Shown one piece after another: positions 49,006-62,906 of a stretch of 64,000 nucleotides of DNA (the first letter of the stretch is position 1; each line of letters begins with the position of its first letter). Where the stretch lies: positions 26,443,757-26,507,756 of the forward strand of contig NC_067132.1 in the NCBI RefSeq assembly GCF_021347895.1, in the 5' to 3' direction. The notes below the pieces were generated by a model. It worked only from the letters and a program-made list of their open reading frames with translations, had not been told where the DNA came from and did no database searches. The position numbers and the translations under genes were made by a program. The stretch is from Acanthochromis polyacanthus (lineage: Eukaryota; Chordata; Actinopteri; Pomacentridae).

Positions 49006-52000
49006 CTAATGTTCAGGAGTCTTTTTGTTTCGAGGAACTTTTTCTCCAAGAGGAACCTCCATCAGTTTCTGTAGGGGGGAAAAATAACAACACATAATTT
49101 TCTTCACACACATTCACAGTAGAGCATGTTGTCATGAAAAGTCACCAAAACGTAAAAAAAATGTCATAGTTTAGTTTGTCGTCCAAAATGACGACTTTAT
49201 ATTTTTGTGTATTTATATATATTGGTGGCAATTTTTTACATTCATGTGTTGTCGTATTACTGTGTCCTAGCATAGTCCATGACCGTATGAATGTGGGTCA
49301 GTGTCCCACCTTGAGCAGTCTGGCGTGGTAGACGACGTCCTCCTCATTGTCGGCTCTCTGTTTGTCCACCAGGTATCTCTCACAGGCCCGAATCAGCTCG
49401 TTGGGCTCGTAGAGCAGCGCTGGATCCAGAGAGTGAGCATTGATCAGACTCACCAGGTATTCTCTGTAGTGTTTCCTGCAGATGCAAACACACAACTCAC
49501 TGTTAGGAGGCAATTTAAAAAAAGCCTAGAGGGAAATTTGGGCAGAGAACTTCAGCTCTCTGAACCCTAAAACCCAAAATTACAGCATTTATCAGTGCAG
49601 TAACAGTAAGCTCCACCTGGGAGACGTCACTCTTCGTTAATATGGGTATTAAAATGTAAATAAGCTGCTTTAAATCCTTTTGGACATTAAATTAGTTCTC
49701 AAATCTTCAATTTAAGTAAATAACATACAGACAAATGAAATGTAATCTACAAAATGTAGATTTTTGCAGCTTTAGACACTTTGATTTGCTCATTTGTTCT
49801 CAGAGCTTAAGCTTAATTGAAGAAGACTTGTGCATCATGTTTAGCTTTAAAACATCTGTACTGAATAAATTCTTTCATTCTGTGTCATAAAAAGACTCAT
49901 GCTCGAATCCCAACCAAGCTCATTTCAACATGTTGCTGGACAATTAAAAAACAGGCCACAAATGACCTGACAAGGAAAGAATGAACATGAGAAGCAGCAG
50001 GAACTTTGAGCCTGATGCTTAGTGAACGTTTGATTTCAGCTTTTTAAAGTTCTTTTACACAGAACACACCACAAGGACTGACATTTAAACGGCATGACAC
50101 AGCCGAGATTTAGTAAAGAAACTGTGTCAAAGTGACAGGAATCCCTCGTAGCAGCTGGATCTGCAGCTTTATCGTGAGTTTCGGCTCATTTTTTAGCTCT
50201 CTGGTGAATTCTCAGCGCTGTTTTAAGAGAAAAAGCTCAGCCAGAGATCCACAGGTGATCAAAGAGTCAGATAGTTCCCTCAGGAGAACAACAAAAAGAG
50301 AAAAAATGAGGTGAATATTGCACTTAGACACAAACATAACTCCAAATCACCTGTAATGTGTCTCTTTAATGAGCTGTTTGGCAAGTTTCTGCTGCCCCAG
50401 AGTAGGAAAAAGATCATTTTCTGCAGGTTTAAAGAAGGATTCATGAAGACTGATTAAACTTTTGACACCTTTCCCTTGTAAAAATCAAAAACTTTGCACA
50501 GTTTTTTTGGCAAACTAAATCTCCAAAAGGCTCTGATGCCGCTGCTACAGTGCGTCTACACTCTCTACAATCTAACTGGCAGCAGCTTTTACGATGATTC
50601 ATGTGCGGTTTGTCTGTGATTCACAGATTTATTACTCACTCGCAGAGTCCAGCTTGTCCCGGCTGAGTCTGGATGCCGCACTCTGAATCCTCCGGTCGGC
50701 CGCCTTCGTCTTTCTGCTCGATCACACCACAAGTATCTGCATGGAAACAAACAAAATGCTAAATCAGAGAAGGAAAGCTGAAGTAGTCCCACACTTTTCT
50801 GTCTGTATTCCAGGCCAACTCGAGAACTTTGGGACAACAAACAACACTTTCTTCATTATAATAAACAAAAAGCTGCTTTACTTGTCTGAGTTCCGTTGGA
50901 GGGATCTGTGTTGAAGTCCACACCGCACCTCTGAGGGGGAAAAATGATCAAAAATACACTTTTAATTTCTACTTTTTACTCAGTCTGGTGAACATTCAGT
51001 TACACTGGCGTCAAATATCTTCTAAAACCACAGGAACTCTAAATATTTACTTGCAGCGAGTAGAAGATGTGAAAAATCAGCAACAACAACATCTTTTGTT
51101 AATAGATAAAAAGTTTGAAAGTGCTTTTGGCAGAAATAAAGTTGTGTTTTAAACATAACACTGGTTTCATTTAGCTTTTTGTACGCTTTAAAACACAGCC
51201 TTCAGCTATACAGCCCTGTTTCTTCATCACTAAAATCCAGAAAGCTTCATTAACGTCCTCCAGATCAGCGGCCTCCAACCGCTTTTTGCATCACAGATCG
51301 GATCCAAGCAGTTTTCTACAGACCGCCATCGTGTACGTAACAAAGTGGTCTTTATGAACTGTTTTCAGTCTGAGTTATTGAAGTCATTTTGGGCCATATT
51401 TAATGCGCACAATGATCCTAAATTCTTGTTTTCAGAGTCAAAAAATACCTCACAAGCGTACAACCGCTTTTGCAAAAATACGGCAACTCTGAGATTCCAC
51501 CTCTGGCGTTAAATATAGTTTTTGTTGAAGAAGAACCAACAAAACAAGGAGTTGTGGTTTTACCTGCAGCAGCGCCTGCAGCCTGTTGGGCTCCCAGTCC
51601 CGCAGGTAGAAGAGACAGTCTCGAGGGTGGTGAGCATGAAGGCCGTTGTAGTTGCACTGAGGCGTCTTACACACCGTCTGCAGCACAGAAACACCGTGAT
51701 CCGACCGCAGGTTAGTGAGGAAGACGAGGTTTAAGTGAGGTCAAAGAAATGTGGCTGAACGCTGCTTCCGTTCCAGAAATAACGGCAGATTCTGGTACGA
51801 TTCTACAAATGATTTACAGTCGGATCACAAACCTACTGAGTTAAATGAGGTCTGATAATTCAGTCATGTTTCAAGCACTAATGGCAAAAAAAACTGATTT
51901 AAGTTGTTAAATCTGAGAAAAAGCTGATTTTCTTAGTCTTACATGACAGCAAATGTTCAGAAATTTGGGGAATATTTTGCTGATTTTTTTTTTCAGACAA

Positions 52001-55000
52001 AGGAAACGATATTTTTTGGTTCCCGTAAACGAGGACAACAGGAGGGTTGACTGAAGCAGCTGCAAATGATCGTTTGACTTTGATGCAATAAACGCCTCAT
52101 TTTATGTGAAAATGTACCAAGTTTGAAGCAGAAGGTTTGAGTTAACAGAAAGCTGCTAACCATCACCACGATTCTTTCCATCTCCGACTGGAGTTTTAGT
52201 GTTTGCGAGCCGATTTAGTCAAAGAAAGTCTGCGTTTTGTTGTTTGAGGAGCTTCTGTTTGAGCTCACCTTGTGGTAGGGGTTGTTGCAGCCGCTGCAGA
52301 ACTGGTATCTGCACTGGGAGCAGCTGAAGTGCATACAGCCGCCTTTGGTCAGAGCGTACTGGAACCTGCAGTGAGGACAAGCTGCAAAAAAACAACAATA
52401 AACCGGTGAATACGCGTATTCTAAAGGCTGTTTAGTAAATACTTAAAGCTGTAAAGTCAGAGGTGACGGCTGAAGCTCTGCACTTCCTCCTACATGTTTA
52501 CTTCTGTTTTACAGCTTTGAGAAGTTCAGTTTTATCTCCTCTCCTCTGCTTTGAACTCACAAAAAAATGGAACAAGACTGGTCGTGGAAAGGTGGATTCA
52601 ATATTTACATCATTTGCTTCAGTAAAAATACCATTTTTTGCATTTAAAATTGCCCCAAGGGGTGTTTTAACCCTCAAAACTTACATGCAGAGAAGTGTGA
52701 GGCTGTGAAAATTTAAGTAGAAAATTCAATTTTCGTCTTTTAGTGTTACGATTTATGGCATTCTAACTTCGTCATATTCCAATAAAGAAATGTCTGAGTT
52801 TTCCCTCCTTCTAGCCATGGTTGTTCTGTTTCCAAAGAGGTGCAGGACTTTAAAAATGAGCCCACAGTGAAGAAAAATGCGAAAAAAAAGTCATATATGA
52901 AGCTTAAGCTGCCTCCAGTGATTATTTTCTGGATTATTTATTCATTTGTGAAGCAGAAAACGGTAAAAATGCCCATTACAATCCTTGTTTTGTTCCACTG
53001 ACCACCCAAAATTCCAAATATATTCGGAAATACTGCAGCGGACTGAGGAGCAGAACATTCCAGAGCAACACACAAAGAAACCAGAGACCCAAAGCTGTAA
53101 ATCTGGACCACTTGGAGACAGCAGGATGCCTCCGAGCTCCACTAGAACCTGATAAGAGTCATAAAAGTGTCGACTGAGAGGAAAACCACCTCTTGACCTT
53201 CTGATCACCCTACCTAATTCACAGACGTTGGTATGCAGGAATGAAACAGACAGTTCATAAATCCGAACGTTAAGGAAATGCAGCCTCACATCAAATAAAG
53301 TTGACTAACTGCTGCAGCGGAGACGAAGATAAAGTGGAAATAAAGCAGATAAGTAGAAATATTTAAACCTGTAAGTCCATCAAACTGCATGTTTTGTTCC
53401 ACCAACAGTCCAAAAACCCAAATATATTCAGAATACTATCACAGAAGACAGAGAAAATCAGTAATTTAGAGGCTCAAAGTAGAAAAAGCATTGAATTACT
53501 GGACCATTATTGACAAAATATAACCTATAAGCACCATTTTAATGTAATAACAGCTGATATGAAGCTGATTTTTGTGTTTGATCGTGTCTCCGAAACTTGA
53601 AAATCATCAATTAATGTGGAAAATGTAAAAAAAATTCCACTTTATTTTTATTACTCAGGTAGTAGACGGTGGCAGCCCGGCATGCTGGACTGCATTAAAT
53701 TATAAATATTAATATTTCGCCTCCTTGAAGCATAATAATAGCATGGATATGATATTTAAAAATAAAAATATGAGGTTTCTGGTGTTTTTTTCTCCAGTAG
53801 TTGTCAAATTACTGCAGCGGGGATGAAAATAAAGTGGACATAATGCAGTTTAGTAGAAATATTTAGTATATATTGTCATCAAATTGCTTATTTTGTTCCA
53901 CCAAAAATCCAAATATATTCAGAATACTATCACAGAAGACACAGAAAATCAGTCATTTAGAACCTCAAAGTAGCATTAAAGGGGAAATAATCAAGCTTAG
54001 TGGGAATATTTGAACCTATATTGTGTTTTTTTGGTACTAAAATTGAGAAGAGGCCTTTAGAAAAGTGCAAAACAAACACAGAAGTCAGTAAACTGGTGAT
54101 GGATCACATCTAAATTAAACAGTGAGGCCGAGCGACGCACAAACAGGAAACTGAAGTGAAACCGTTGCGGTCTCTTTGAAGACTCACTGATGCCGTTGTC
54201 TCTCAGGTATCCGGCCAGACCCTGCCTCTGGTACTCCGGGTCGTTCTCCCTCTTCCACTGCTGGAACTGTTCACAGGTCACGTCCTGGTGCTGAGGCTCC
54301 CACTGGGAAAACACAGACGGTTCAGATTCAAGGCGGGTCTTCCTCCCTCATTTCTGAGATAACGCCGACAGACAAACGAGGATTGTACTCACGGGTTTCT
54401 TGCACTGAGCGCAGAAACTCTTGCGGCAGGACGGGCAGGTGACCTTCAGCTGGTCTCCGTCATTGATAAAACCGGAGGTGCACTGATTAAAGCGGGGGGA
54501 AAAAAGTCACATTTTAGATGTTTAGGTGCTTTTGTCGGCCCATTTTCACAGCAAAAGTCAACATAAAGGGAAGAAAAATGACGCTAAAGGCAGCATTTTA
54601 CAACAAAAAAATGGGTTGTAAATCATTATTAAAACACTTTTAGGCTTATTTTGAGCAGTAATTGACTCAAAATGTGCAAATGTTTGTTGCAGAAATGCTA
54701 AAATATAAAACAAATCACTGAGCATAAACCACCTGCAGTTTAATCGTAACATAAAACGTGTAGTTTATTCTTCTCTTGACAAGGTTAGGAAGCTATTTAT
54801 GCCTACTTTTTGACAAACAAGGCGTAGACAGTCAGTGTATTTCAGGGACTATTTTCTGTGGCGGATGAACACATTCTGGTGTTTTAATGAATAACAGTTT
54901 CTCCAGAGTTGATCTAAATCTATTTAAGTCCTTTCAGCAGCACCAGAAACACAATTTACAACCTGTTTCATCATCAAATCATTAAAAGTAGAGCCTCAAC

Positions 55001-58000
55001 TGGTGATTATTTTGATTCTTGATTGCTCTCTTTACTAATCGAGTTATTGTTTGTTCCACAAAATGTCTAAAAAATACCGAAAAATGTCAAAGATGGCGTC
55101 AGTTTATTGTCATAGAAGAGGAGAAAAAACAGAGAATATTTATATTCTTTAAAAGAAATCACAGATTAATCAGTTTAATTGATAAATCTTTGATGGTTTA
55201 TGCAAAGATGATCAATTTTATATTCTAAATTTGTCAGTATTTCCTATTAGTTCTTATTATTTGAGCTGAAATGATTAATATGAAATTTTTTATCAATTTT
55301 ATTAATCATTCAGGAAAATATTTGATAGTTTAAGCTTCTTAAATGTGAGAACTTGTGTCATTTTATTACAGTAAATTGAATAATTTAGTATTTTAGAAAA
55401 AAAAGGGCCTTGATGACATTAAGTCAGGCTCTGAAATATTATTATTTTTAGTTATTACTATTATTGAGAGAGTTAAAAATAACCAGCTACTATTTTAACA
55501 GTTGATTTAACCTTTTCAGGTATTTTTAAGAAGCAATTATCTTTAATTTGGAGGCTTTTGATCGGACAAGTTGTCGACATTTCATGGACCAAATGATTAA
55601 TAAACATATTAAAATGCTTATTTTTTAGTGAGAAAAATGATCTTTAGCAGCAGATTTAACACCAAAACTCCATAATTATGGTCCTTATTAATTTAAATCA
55701 TTAAGATTATGGATGGATCAACCAATTATTAATTAATTTATATCAAATTACTGTTATTTATGCAGCACATTCTTCATTTTAATTAAGATTAATGCTGCTA
55801 CATTAAGATGAAGACGCTACAACATTACAGTCGCTAATTTAGAGTTCAGATGTGAATTTTATTTAACAAATCACTGTTTCTACTTCCAGATTTACTCACA
55901 GTGAACTCCGGTGCCAATAACGGAGCCAGGAATAAACCAAACCAGCTACAGGGAAGTAAGAATTGAAAGCTGGCATGTAAATTACAGGCGGAGGAGGAAA
56001 TCCGGTTGTGAAATCTGATTAAACTCACGTGGCAACACCAGAGGAACTTGGGGTCATTCATCAGAGTGTGTTCGGTCAGCTTCTGGTGGAACAAGGCGTA
56101 GACGTCGCCCTCCAGACAGTCCCTCAGCTGGAAGACAAAAGCAAAACAGCAGTTATTACCAGTTTGTACAGAAAATCTAGCACTGAATTCTGACTGTTAC
56201 GTCCCTCAGCATGGTGTGGTTGGAGTCATTTCTTGTGTTTTTGTCCGAGTTACATTTTTAAACTTCTATTTAATTCCATCCAAGTACTGACATTTTTTAA
56301 CAAAATACTCCATTTCCTTTGTCTGAGTGAATAAAACTGTGTGAAAATATTGGAGTTTGTTTGTTTTAACCCTCCTGTTGGCCTCATTTACGGGCACCAA
56401 AAAATATCGCTTCCTTCTCTGAAAAAAATCCAAAAATTCAGCAAAAAAAAAAAATCCCCAAATTTCTGAGAATTTGCAAAACCTACAGTTCTGAATGTAG
56501 TTACTGTCTTTTACAACTTTGTAATCATGAAGAAGATTATTATTTGTGGAATAAATCTGGTGAAAGCTACATTTTAAAGCCTCTGTTTTAAACTTGCATA
56601 AAATAAATGCAAATATCAATTAACGTAAGAGATTATTTTCTGTGGTGGAAATTAGTTTTTCAACACAATTTAAAGATAAATTCTCAGGTCAGTTAGTCAA
56701 AACGAAATAAAAGCTAAATTGTGTTTAAAAGCAAACATTCACTGATGATTGAGGGCATTCGTTTGTTAAAAGACACTTCTGGAAGCCTTCAGGTGCTTTT
56801 ATTTTCTCCGATACCCGTCAGATTTTCCGTGCTTACTCCATCGCCACATTTCCATATTTTCTCTCGGCTCACCTGTATATCCAGCGTGGAGAAGTAGCTG
56901 TCCAGCTGCTCGGGGTCGTTGATGTCCGGTTCGCTGCAGACGGGACACACCATGTCTCGGATGTGCTTGTCTCTGACGGCGATGGTGAAGTGCTGCCCGA
57001 AACAGTCGTGGCAAACGGAGCACTGGCAGGACGTCAGAGACTGCATCTGGAGGACGGAAAGGAGAGCAAACCGTCCACTTCATGGGTCTCACAACTCACA
57101 AAACTTAACAGAAACCTTTCATATAACTGTTGTGAGCCCAAAATGAGATTCGGTGGATTATTTTGCCGCCTCGAATGTTTACAGAAACACATTTCGATGA
57201 ACTGTTTTCGTAATAAAGCATGCTAGGTTTTAGAGACCTTTCCACGAGGGAAGATGCTGAGACAACAGGGGCACTCGTTGTTGAGCAGACGCCGGATGAA
57301 GTCCTTGTCGTGCGACTCCTTGACGGCCTGAACCACGTCCTCCAGGGAGTAGGTGACGTCCGGCTCCTGCAGCAGCGACAGGACGAGCTCGCAGCGCCCC
57401 CAGCTGGGCAGGTCGTACAACGCCAGCAGACGCCTGCACATCCTCTGAAGGGACGACACGGAAAACAGCAGCAAAAAAAATCAATAAAAATACATTTTCC
57501 ATCACGTAAAAACACGGTCTCTGCTGTCGTCTAACCCAGCCACCGGGGGAATTAAATCTGTTTATATACAATTTACTTTAAACATTCATATTTATATTAA
57601 CCCTCCTGTTGTCCTCATTTACAGGCACCAAAAAATATTGTTTCCTTGTCTGAAAATTCAGCAAAAAAATTCCCCAAATTTCTGAAAATTTCCAAAACCT
57701 TCTTCAGGAAGAAAATTCCAATAATTCCTTAAAAGTTTCCCTTAAAAGTTTTATTTTAAAAAAAATCCCCAAATTTGGCAAGAAAATTCTTGTAAATATT
57801 TTCAAAAAATGAGTAAAAATCTTCCCAAAAAATCTTAAAAATATCTAAAGTGATTTCATATATATCAGTGAAACTTCTAGCATTTTCTTTAAGAACATTC
57901 ACATAAAAATCAACCAAAATCCAGCGAAATTCGCTGGATTTTGGTTGATTTTTTTGTGAATGTTCTTAAGAAACATTTTTAACATTTCTTTTTTTTCCAA

Positions 58001-61000
58001 CAAAAAATGTTCAAAGATTTCCCAAAAATGTTGAAAATGTGGACATCACAAGTTTCACTGTGAAAACAGATTTTGTTTTCCACATTTTTAAACTTTAAAA
58101 CGGGTCAATTTTGACCCGCAGGACGACACGAGGGTTAAAAAATTTACATATTAATCTGAATTTCTTCAAGAACAGCCTTTAATATGCCAGCCAGAAAGGG
58201 TAAAAATGTTTTTTTTTATTTTATTTCCAGCGGAATATGATTAAATCGTCTTCCTGTCTGCGTTTGCTTCCTGCACTTGGCTTGCTGTTTTCATGCCCTA
58301 GGGTTAAACGGAGTCGTCAGTCTGCCTAAATTAACAAGAACAAACGTCTCTGGACAGCTTCTCGATGCTGAGACGGAAGAAAAAGCAAATAAATGTTGTT
58401 AGCTTCTCAGCTTCTCGATGCTGAGATGGAAGAAAAAGCAAATAAATGTTGTTAGCTTCTCAGCAGAATGGCCTCAGTCATGTTTTAAGTTTTCAGAAAA
58501 GAAGAAAAAACACATTTTTTTATTAATAATGTAATCGTGAGGCCAAAATATGACCACGAGGCTAACGATATTTAGCAATAAAAGGTAATTTTATTCATTT
58601 AGGACACTATTTTAACTTAAAACAAACATAGCTTTTTCGTTATGTGTGCCATGATCGTTTCCTCGAAAATGACCTTGCTTGAAACCGGCTCTAACCTGTT
58701 TGTCCGGGTGTTTGGGATCGATGGGCGGCTCCGGCTGGTCGACCCAGATGCGCTGGTGGAAAGGCTCCAGGACGGGGCGCTGCAGCAGAGACAGAGCCCC
58801 CTTCACCTCACCTCCACTCTGCCTCAGCGCCTCCTCACACTGGGAGACGTCTCTGAAGCCCAGAGAGTGGAGCTCCCTCATCTGAACACGAAAAGAGACG
58901 AACAAACCACGGCTAAATGTCACATTCTGGTCTCATTATGTTGAGTTGTCCATTTATAGTTAAAACGTCTGTAAAGGTGAAGCAACATGTGACCCTCCGT
59001 GTGTCGTTCATGCTTTTATGTGACAACATACACTCATGTCCTACAAGCTGGGGGAAAAATGTCAACAACATGGATGAATTCTGTATAATATTCTTCTTTT
59101 TCCAGTCATCAAAACGTGATATAAAGTGAAAAATAAACATATTTCAAGCATAAAATCATTCTAGTGTGGACAAAAATAGAATACCAACAATATTATAAAT
59201 TATTATTCTGAACCAAAATGACAGAAAAATGGCATAAAAACACACCGATTCTTATTTTTGACACACTAATGGAAGAGTGTAGGATCAAAATAAAAACTGC
59301 CAGCGCCACCTGGTGTTAAAGTTCACTCCTGAATAAAGACAGAAATACTCCGGGGAAACCGACTTCTTCCTCTTGTGGTGGCAGCGGTCGCCAGTTTGAG
59401 GCCAACAGGTCAAAACCTCTTCTTCTTTCGGGTCATATTTGTGTTTTTCCAGCTGCTGCACGTGACCAGCTTTGTTTTATTAACTGTTCTTCACTGATAT
59501 GCAAAATAAAGCTTTGGAAAGTATTAATAAACCACTATGACCGCTGTTTTCTGACACTTTCTGAAGTGTTTTTGTGAAACTACGCTGCATTTTCTTCTTA
59601 CAGTTAAAAGAATAAGTGATAATTTCGCTCAGATTATCTGTTTTCTTTACATTTGCACAAAAAATGCACAATTTGATGTCGTTTCAGTGTCAATACATCA
59701 TATCTACACTTTATTTATTAAATATATTGAATTATTCTGAGGCCTTTTCATAAAAATTTAATCATAAAAACAGAATTTTAGACAAAATTCGGTTGCCAGG
59801 TTTGATAAGAGTTTGCAATCACGATACAAATTAGACATTACATTGATTATTACTGTTTAATCCATAAAGTATTTTCGTGTTTATTGAATATTTAATTAAA
59901 ATTTCTAAATGTATCGCTTTGTCCAATAATTAGTTTTCTATAAAAACAGGGCAATAAAACGTTCAAAATTCATAAGCTTTAACTCGGTTTTATTGGCGCA
60001 TAATGTCAAAAAACAAAAAAACAACAAATCTGCTTTCTGCCTACAGCATGTAAGATAATACATATTAAAAACCTTTTAGGTCTGAAAATATTGATAACAA
60101 ATGTTTTATTTTGTCCACAACCCAAACATTTTACCAACGTGGAGGTGGAAAGAAACCAGAAAATAATCATATTTACACATTTTACACCTGCTTTTCTCGT
60201 GTCTTTGTGTTATTTTACCTGCTCTGTTATAGATTACAACCAATTTCTTATCACTTTAAATGGCTTTGTAGGATCAATTCACCTCAGATAATTACGTTTT
60301 TCATCTGCCAATAAGCGACTGCAGCCACTGAAAGTTCATTCCTGAGGGTCACATTTTAAGATCCAGGGTCTAAATGGAAAATGTTTTGTTTTGTCAACTC
60401 AATATTTCACATAAATGCTACAACATAAACTTGACAGAAGAGAAAAGAAACTAGAAAATACTAACATCTTAACATCTTTGAGAACATAAAGATGACAGAG
60501 GAGTAAAGAAATATGAAAATATTCCATTTTTAAAAGCGAAATTGGAGAATTTTTGACTTTTCTCCCCTAAAGAATGACTCAAATCAATTCATTATTTATC
60601 AAAATAGTCGATGATTAACCAAATAATCTTGTATTATGAGTTTTATTAGGTCCTTTAAAGATCTTTCATTGCTGAAGGTGAACTCAGAGTGTTTGAATAC
60701 TTCATTAAACTAGATTTTCTTCTCTGATAAGTGAGTTTTTTCCTACCTTGACCTGTCGATCTCTCAGCAGCTGTCTCACTGCTCTGTCGGTGTCGCCTCC
60801 AGCGGCCAACCAGGCCAGCTTAGCCTCGGCTCTGGAGAGCTTCATGCCGTCGCCGGCGGCGATCGGACCTCTCTGCTCCGCCTCCCCTCCGTCCTGCTCC
60901 ACCTCCGGTTGCATCCCGGCGTTCCCCGTTCTGTAGTTCAGCTGGACGGATTCGGCCATGGCGCAGATTTCCTCCAGCAGATGAGGAAGCTCCAACGTCA

Positions 61001-62906
61001 GCCAATCACAGGGGTTTACGTTGCTGCCGCCGCACACGCACAGAGCGGCGTACACTTCCTCTGGGCTGACGTCTCGCTTCTCCGCTTCCTGGGAATAAAA
61101 AACAGAAAATATCTTAGAGAATTTAAAGGATTCGTCAGCTATTTGACCAACAGAAAACTAATTGAGTCTTCAATACTCAGAAAACATCAATCATGCATGT
61201 TGTCTAATAAAAAAAAGAAAGAATCATTCTAGTTTCTACCTTCTGACGGCCCCTGAACTACTCATCATCATCAAATCAAAGCTTGAGTCACGTTTAAAAT
61301 CACGTTATATACTTCAGAAAATCTGAAAAAACTAGTTTATCAGAGGTAGGAACTGTAAAAAAACAACAACGCATTTTTCAAGAAATAAAATGCAAAAATT
61401 CCCAACTTCTACACTCAGAAAACCAAACATCAATCATGCATATTGGCCAGAAACTAAAAAAAAAATAGAAAGAATCCCTCCAGTTTTTACTTTCTGACGG
61501 TCCCTGAACTACTCATCTGTCCCATCATCATTAAATCAAAGCTTGAACATGCAGTCACGCTATTTATGTGAAAAAATCTGTAAAAACTAGTTTATCAGAG
61601 TTGGGAACTGTAAAAAAAACAAACATATTTTTCAAGCAAAAAACTGCAAAACTTCAACGGTCAGAAAACCAAACATTAATCATGCATGCTGTCTTATATA
61701 AAGACTTTAAAGTCTTTAAAATCACACCATTTGTTGCAGCCAGAAACTAAAAAAAAACAGAAAGAATCATTGGAGTTTCTATTTTCTGACGGTCCCTGAA
61801 CTACTCATCTGTGACATCATCATCAAGTCAAAGCTTAACATGCAGCCACGTTTAAAACGCTATATTCTATTTTTTTTTTTTAAAAACCCTGCAAAACTGC
61901 AGTTTATCAGAGCTAGGAACTGTAAAAAAAAACCCACATTTTTACATTGAAAGCGTCCAAAACTCAAATAAATTAAATCTACAGTGATATAAAACTGAGA
62001 AAAGCTTAGATTTTGTCTCTTTCTGTTGATAAATTATTTAAAGTTTTTAGTTGTACTATGCAGTAGACTTTAGAGAGTTTGTGGACTGCTACGAACAAGA
62101 AGTAAATGTGTTGTTTAATCAGCACATGATAAAGTTTATCCTTCAATTCCATCATTTTTGTTTTTTACTACTTTTTTATTACTTTGAAGAGATGCATTTT
62201 AAGCGTTCAAAACCCAAATATATTCAATTTACAGTGATATAAAACTGAGAAAAGCATACATTTCATCTCTTTTTGTTGAAAAATCGTTTAAAATAAATAA
62301 ATATTCAATTAATTATCTAAACTACAATCTGCAAAGCTACTCTGATTATTAGTAACAAGCAAAACTGATTATTAAACGGCAGCAGCTTTTTGTTTGTCTC
62401 AGATTATAGCAAAAATAAATCTCTTGGAGCAAATTAAGCTGCTTGAACCTTGAAAAATTCTGACAGAAATTATTATCATTATTCTTACTTGATCTATGTC
62501 TTAGTTACTAAATAACTAATTGATTATTTGAGTTAATAATCAGCAGATTTAATTCTTTTTCTTTGATTGCAGACGACTGATTCACCAGCTGACAGAACAC
62601 ATTTTCTCAGCTAATTTCTTGCACTAAAAAGGGAGAATCTATTATTTAAAACGCTGTCTGACGTTCTCTCCGTACTCTTATCTGGTGGACGAGCGTGAGT
62701 CCGTCCTCCCTCATCACGTTCTGTCTCTTCACATCCATGTTGACTCTGGGCTTCGGCTTCAGAACCGGCTGAGGCGGACTCTTCATGATGGACGGCGGCT
62801 CGGGCTGAGGCAGGGAAACTCCGGCCGAGTCTTTGCAGGGCAAGTTGCACATCTCGCAAACCTCCGAGGGCTTGGAGTTAACGTAGGTGCAGAACTGGCA
62901 GGTCCA
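49006..62906 (-). CDS. rnf31: RNF31/HOIP, linear-ubiquitin E3 ligase, C-terminal 681 residues (5' partial)
   Basis: Fourteen exons join in frame on the minus strand: 62676-62906, 60747-61088, 58696-58881, 57238-57444, 56873-57046, 56029-56127, 54393-54482, 54188-54302, 52269-52381, 51564-51677, 50882-50930, 50640-50736, 49310-49475 and 49006-49068. In order they encode an NZF finger (WTCQFC...CEMC), the UBA region, RING1 ([16 protein letters not shown]), IBR, RING2 with the RBR catalytic cysteine in TKGGCMHF (codon 52335-52337), and the LDD ([27 protein letters not shown]). HOIP is the catalytic subunit of LUBAC and makes Met1-linked ubiquitin chains in NF-kB and cell-death signalling. The PUB domain and first fingers must lie beyond 64000. 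All visible zinc ligands and the catalytic residue are intact. Confidence 0.95.
49139..49190. repeat. Isolated satellite unit in the last rnf31 intron
   Basis: GTCACCAAAACGT, then ATGTCATAGTTTAGTTTGTC and GTCCAAAATG, match the 39-bp unit. This sits about 610 bases past the main array and beyond the last coding exon, in the intron 49069-49309. Confidence 0.85.
52960..53990. repeat. Intronic direct repeats in rnf31
   Basis: About 180 bases at 53310-53500 recur at 53810-53985 (CTGCAGCGG, ATAAAGTGGA, TTTTGTTCCACCAA, AATATATTCAGAATACTATC, ACAGAAAATCAGT). A partial third copy lies near 52975-53045. Confidence 0.75.
56366..56490. mobile_element. Truncated copy of the TTAA-flanked MITE
   Basis: TTAACCCTCCTGTTGGCCTC and the next 100 bases match the left end of the element at 57597, including GGCACCAAAAAATAT. 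The right end is missing. It lies in an rnf31 intron. Confidence 0.7.
57597..58138. mobile_element. TTAA-flanked MITE with internal hairpin
   Basis: The left end TTAACCCTCCTGTTGTCCT and the reverse complement of the right end, TTAACCCTCGTGTCGTCCT, are inverted repeats. TTAA at both outer ends is the target signature of piggyBac and Kolobok elements, and the CCCT start favours a piggyBac-like origin. It has no coding capacity. A near-perfect palindrome lies inside at 57886-57973. Confidence 0.8.
58355..58460. repeat. 53-bp tandem duplication in an rnf31 intron
   Basis: CAGCTTCTCGATGCTGAGA and the following bases through GTTAGCTTCT repeat twice with a single substitution (ACGG versus ATGG). 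Confidence 0.9.
61180..61960. repeat. Three tandem repeats of about 250-300 bp in an rnf31 intron
   Basis: Each unit contains AGAAAGAATC, TTTCTGACGG, CCCTGAACTACTCATC, ATCAAAGCTT and TAGTTTATCAGAG, beginning near 61190, 61440 and 61700. No coding capacity was seen. Confidence 0.8.
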
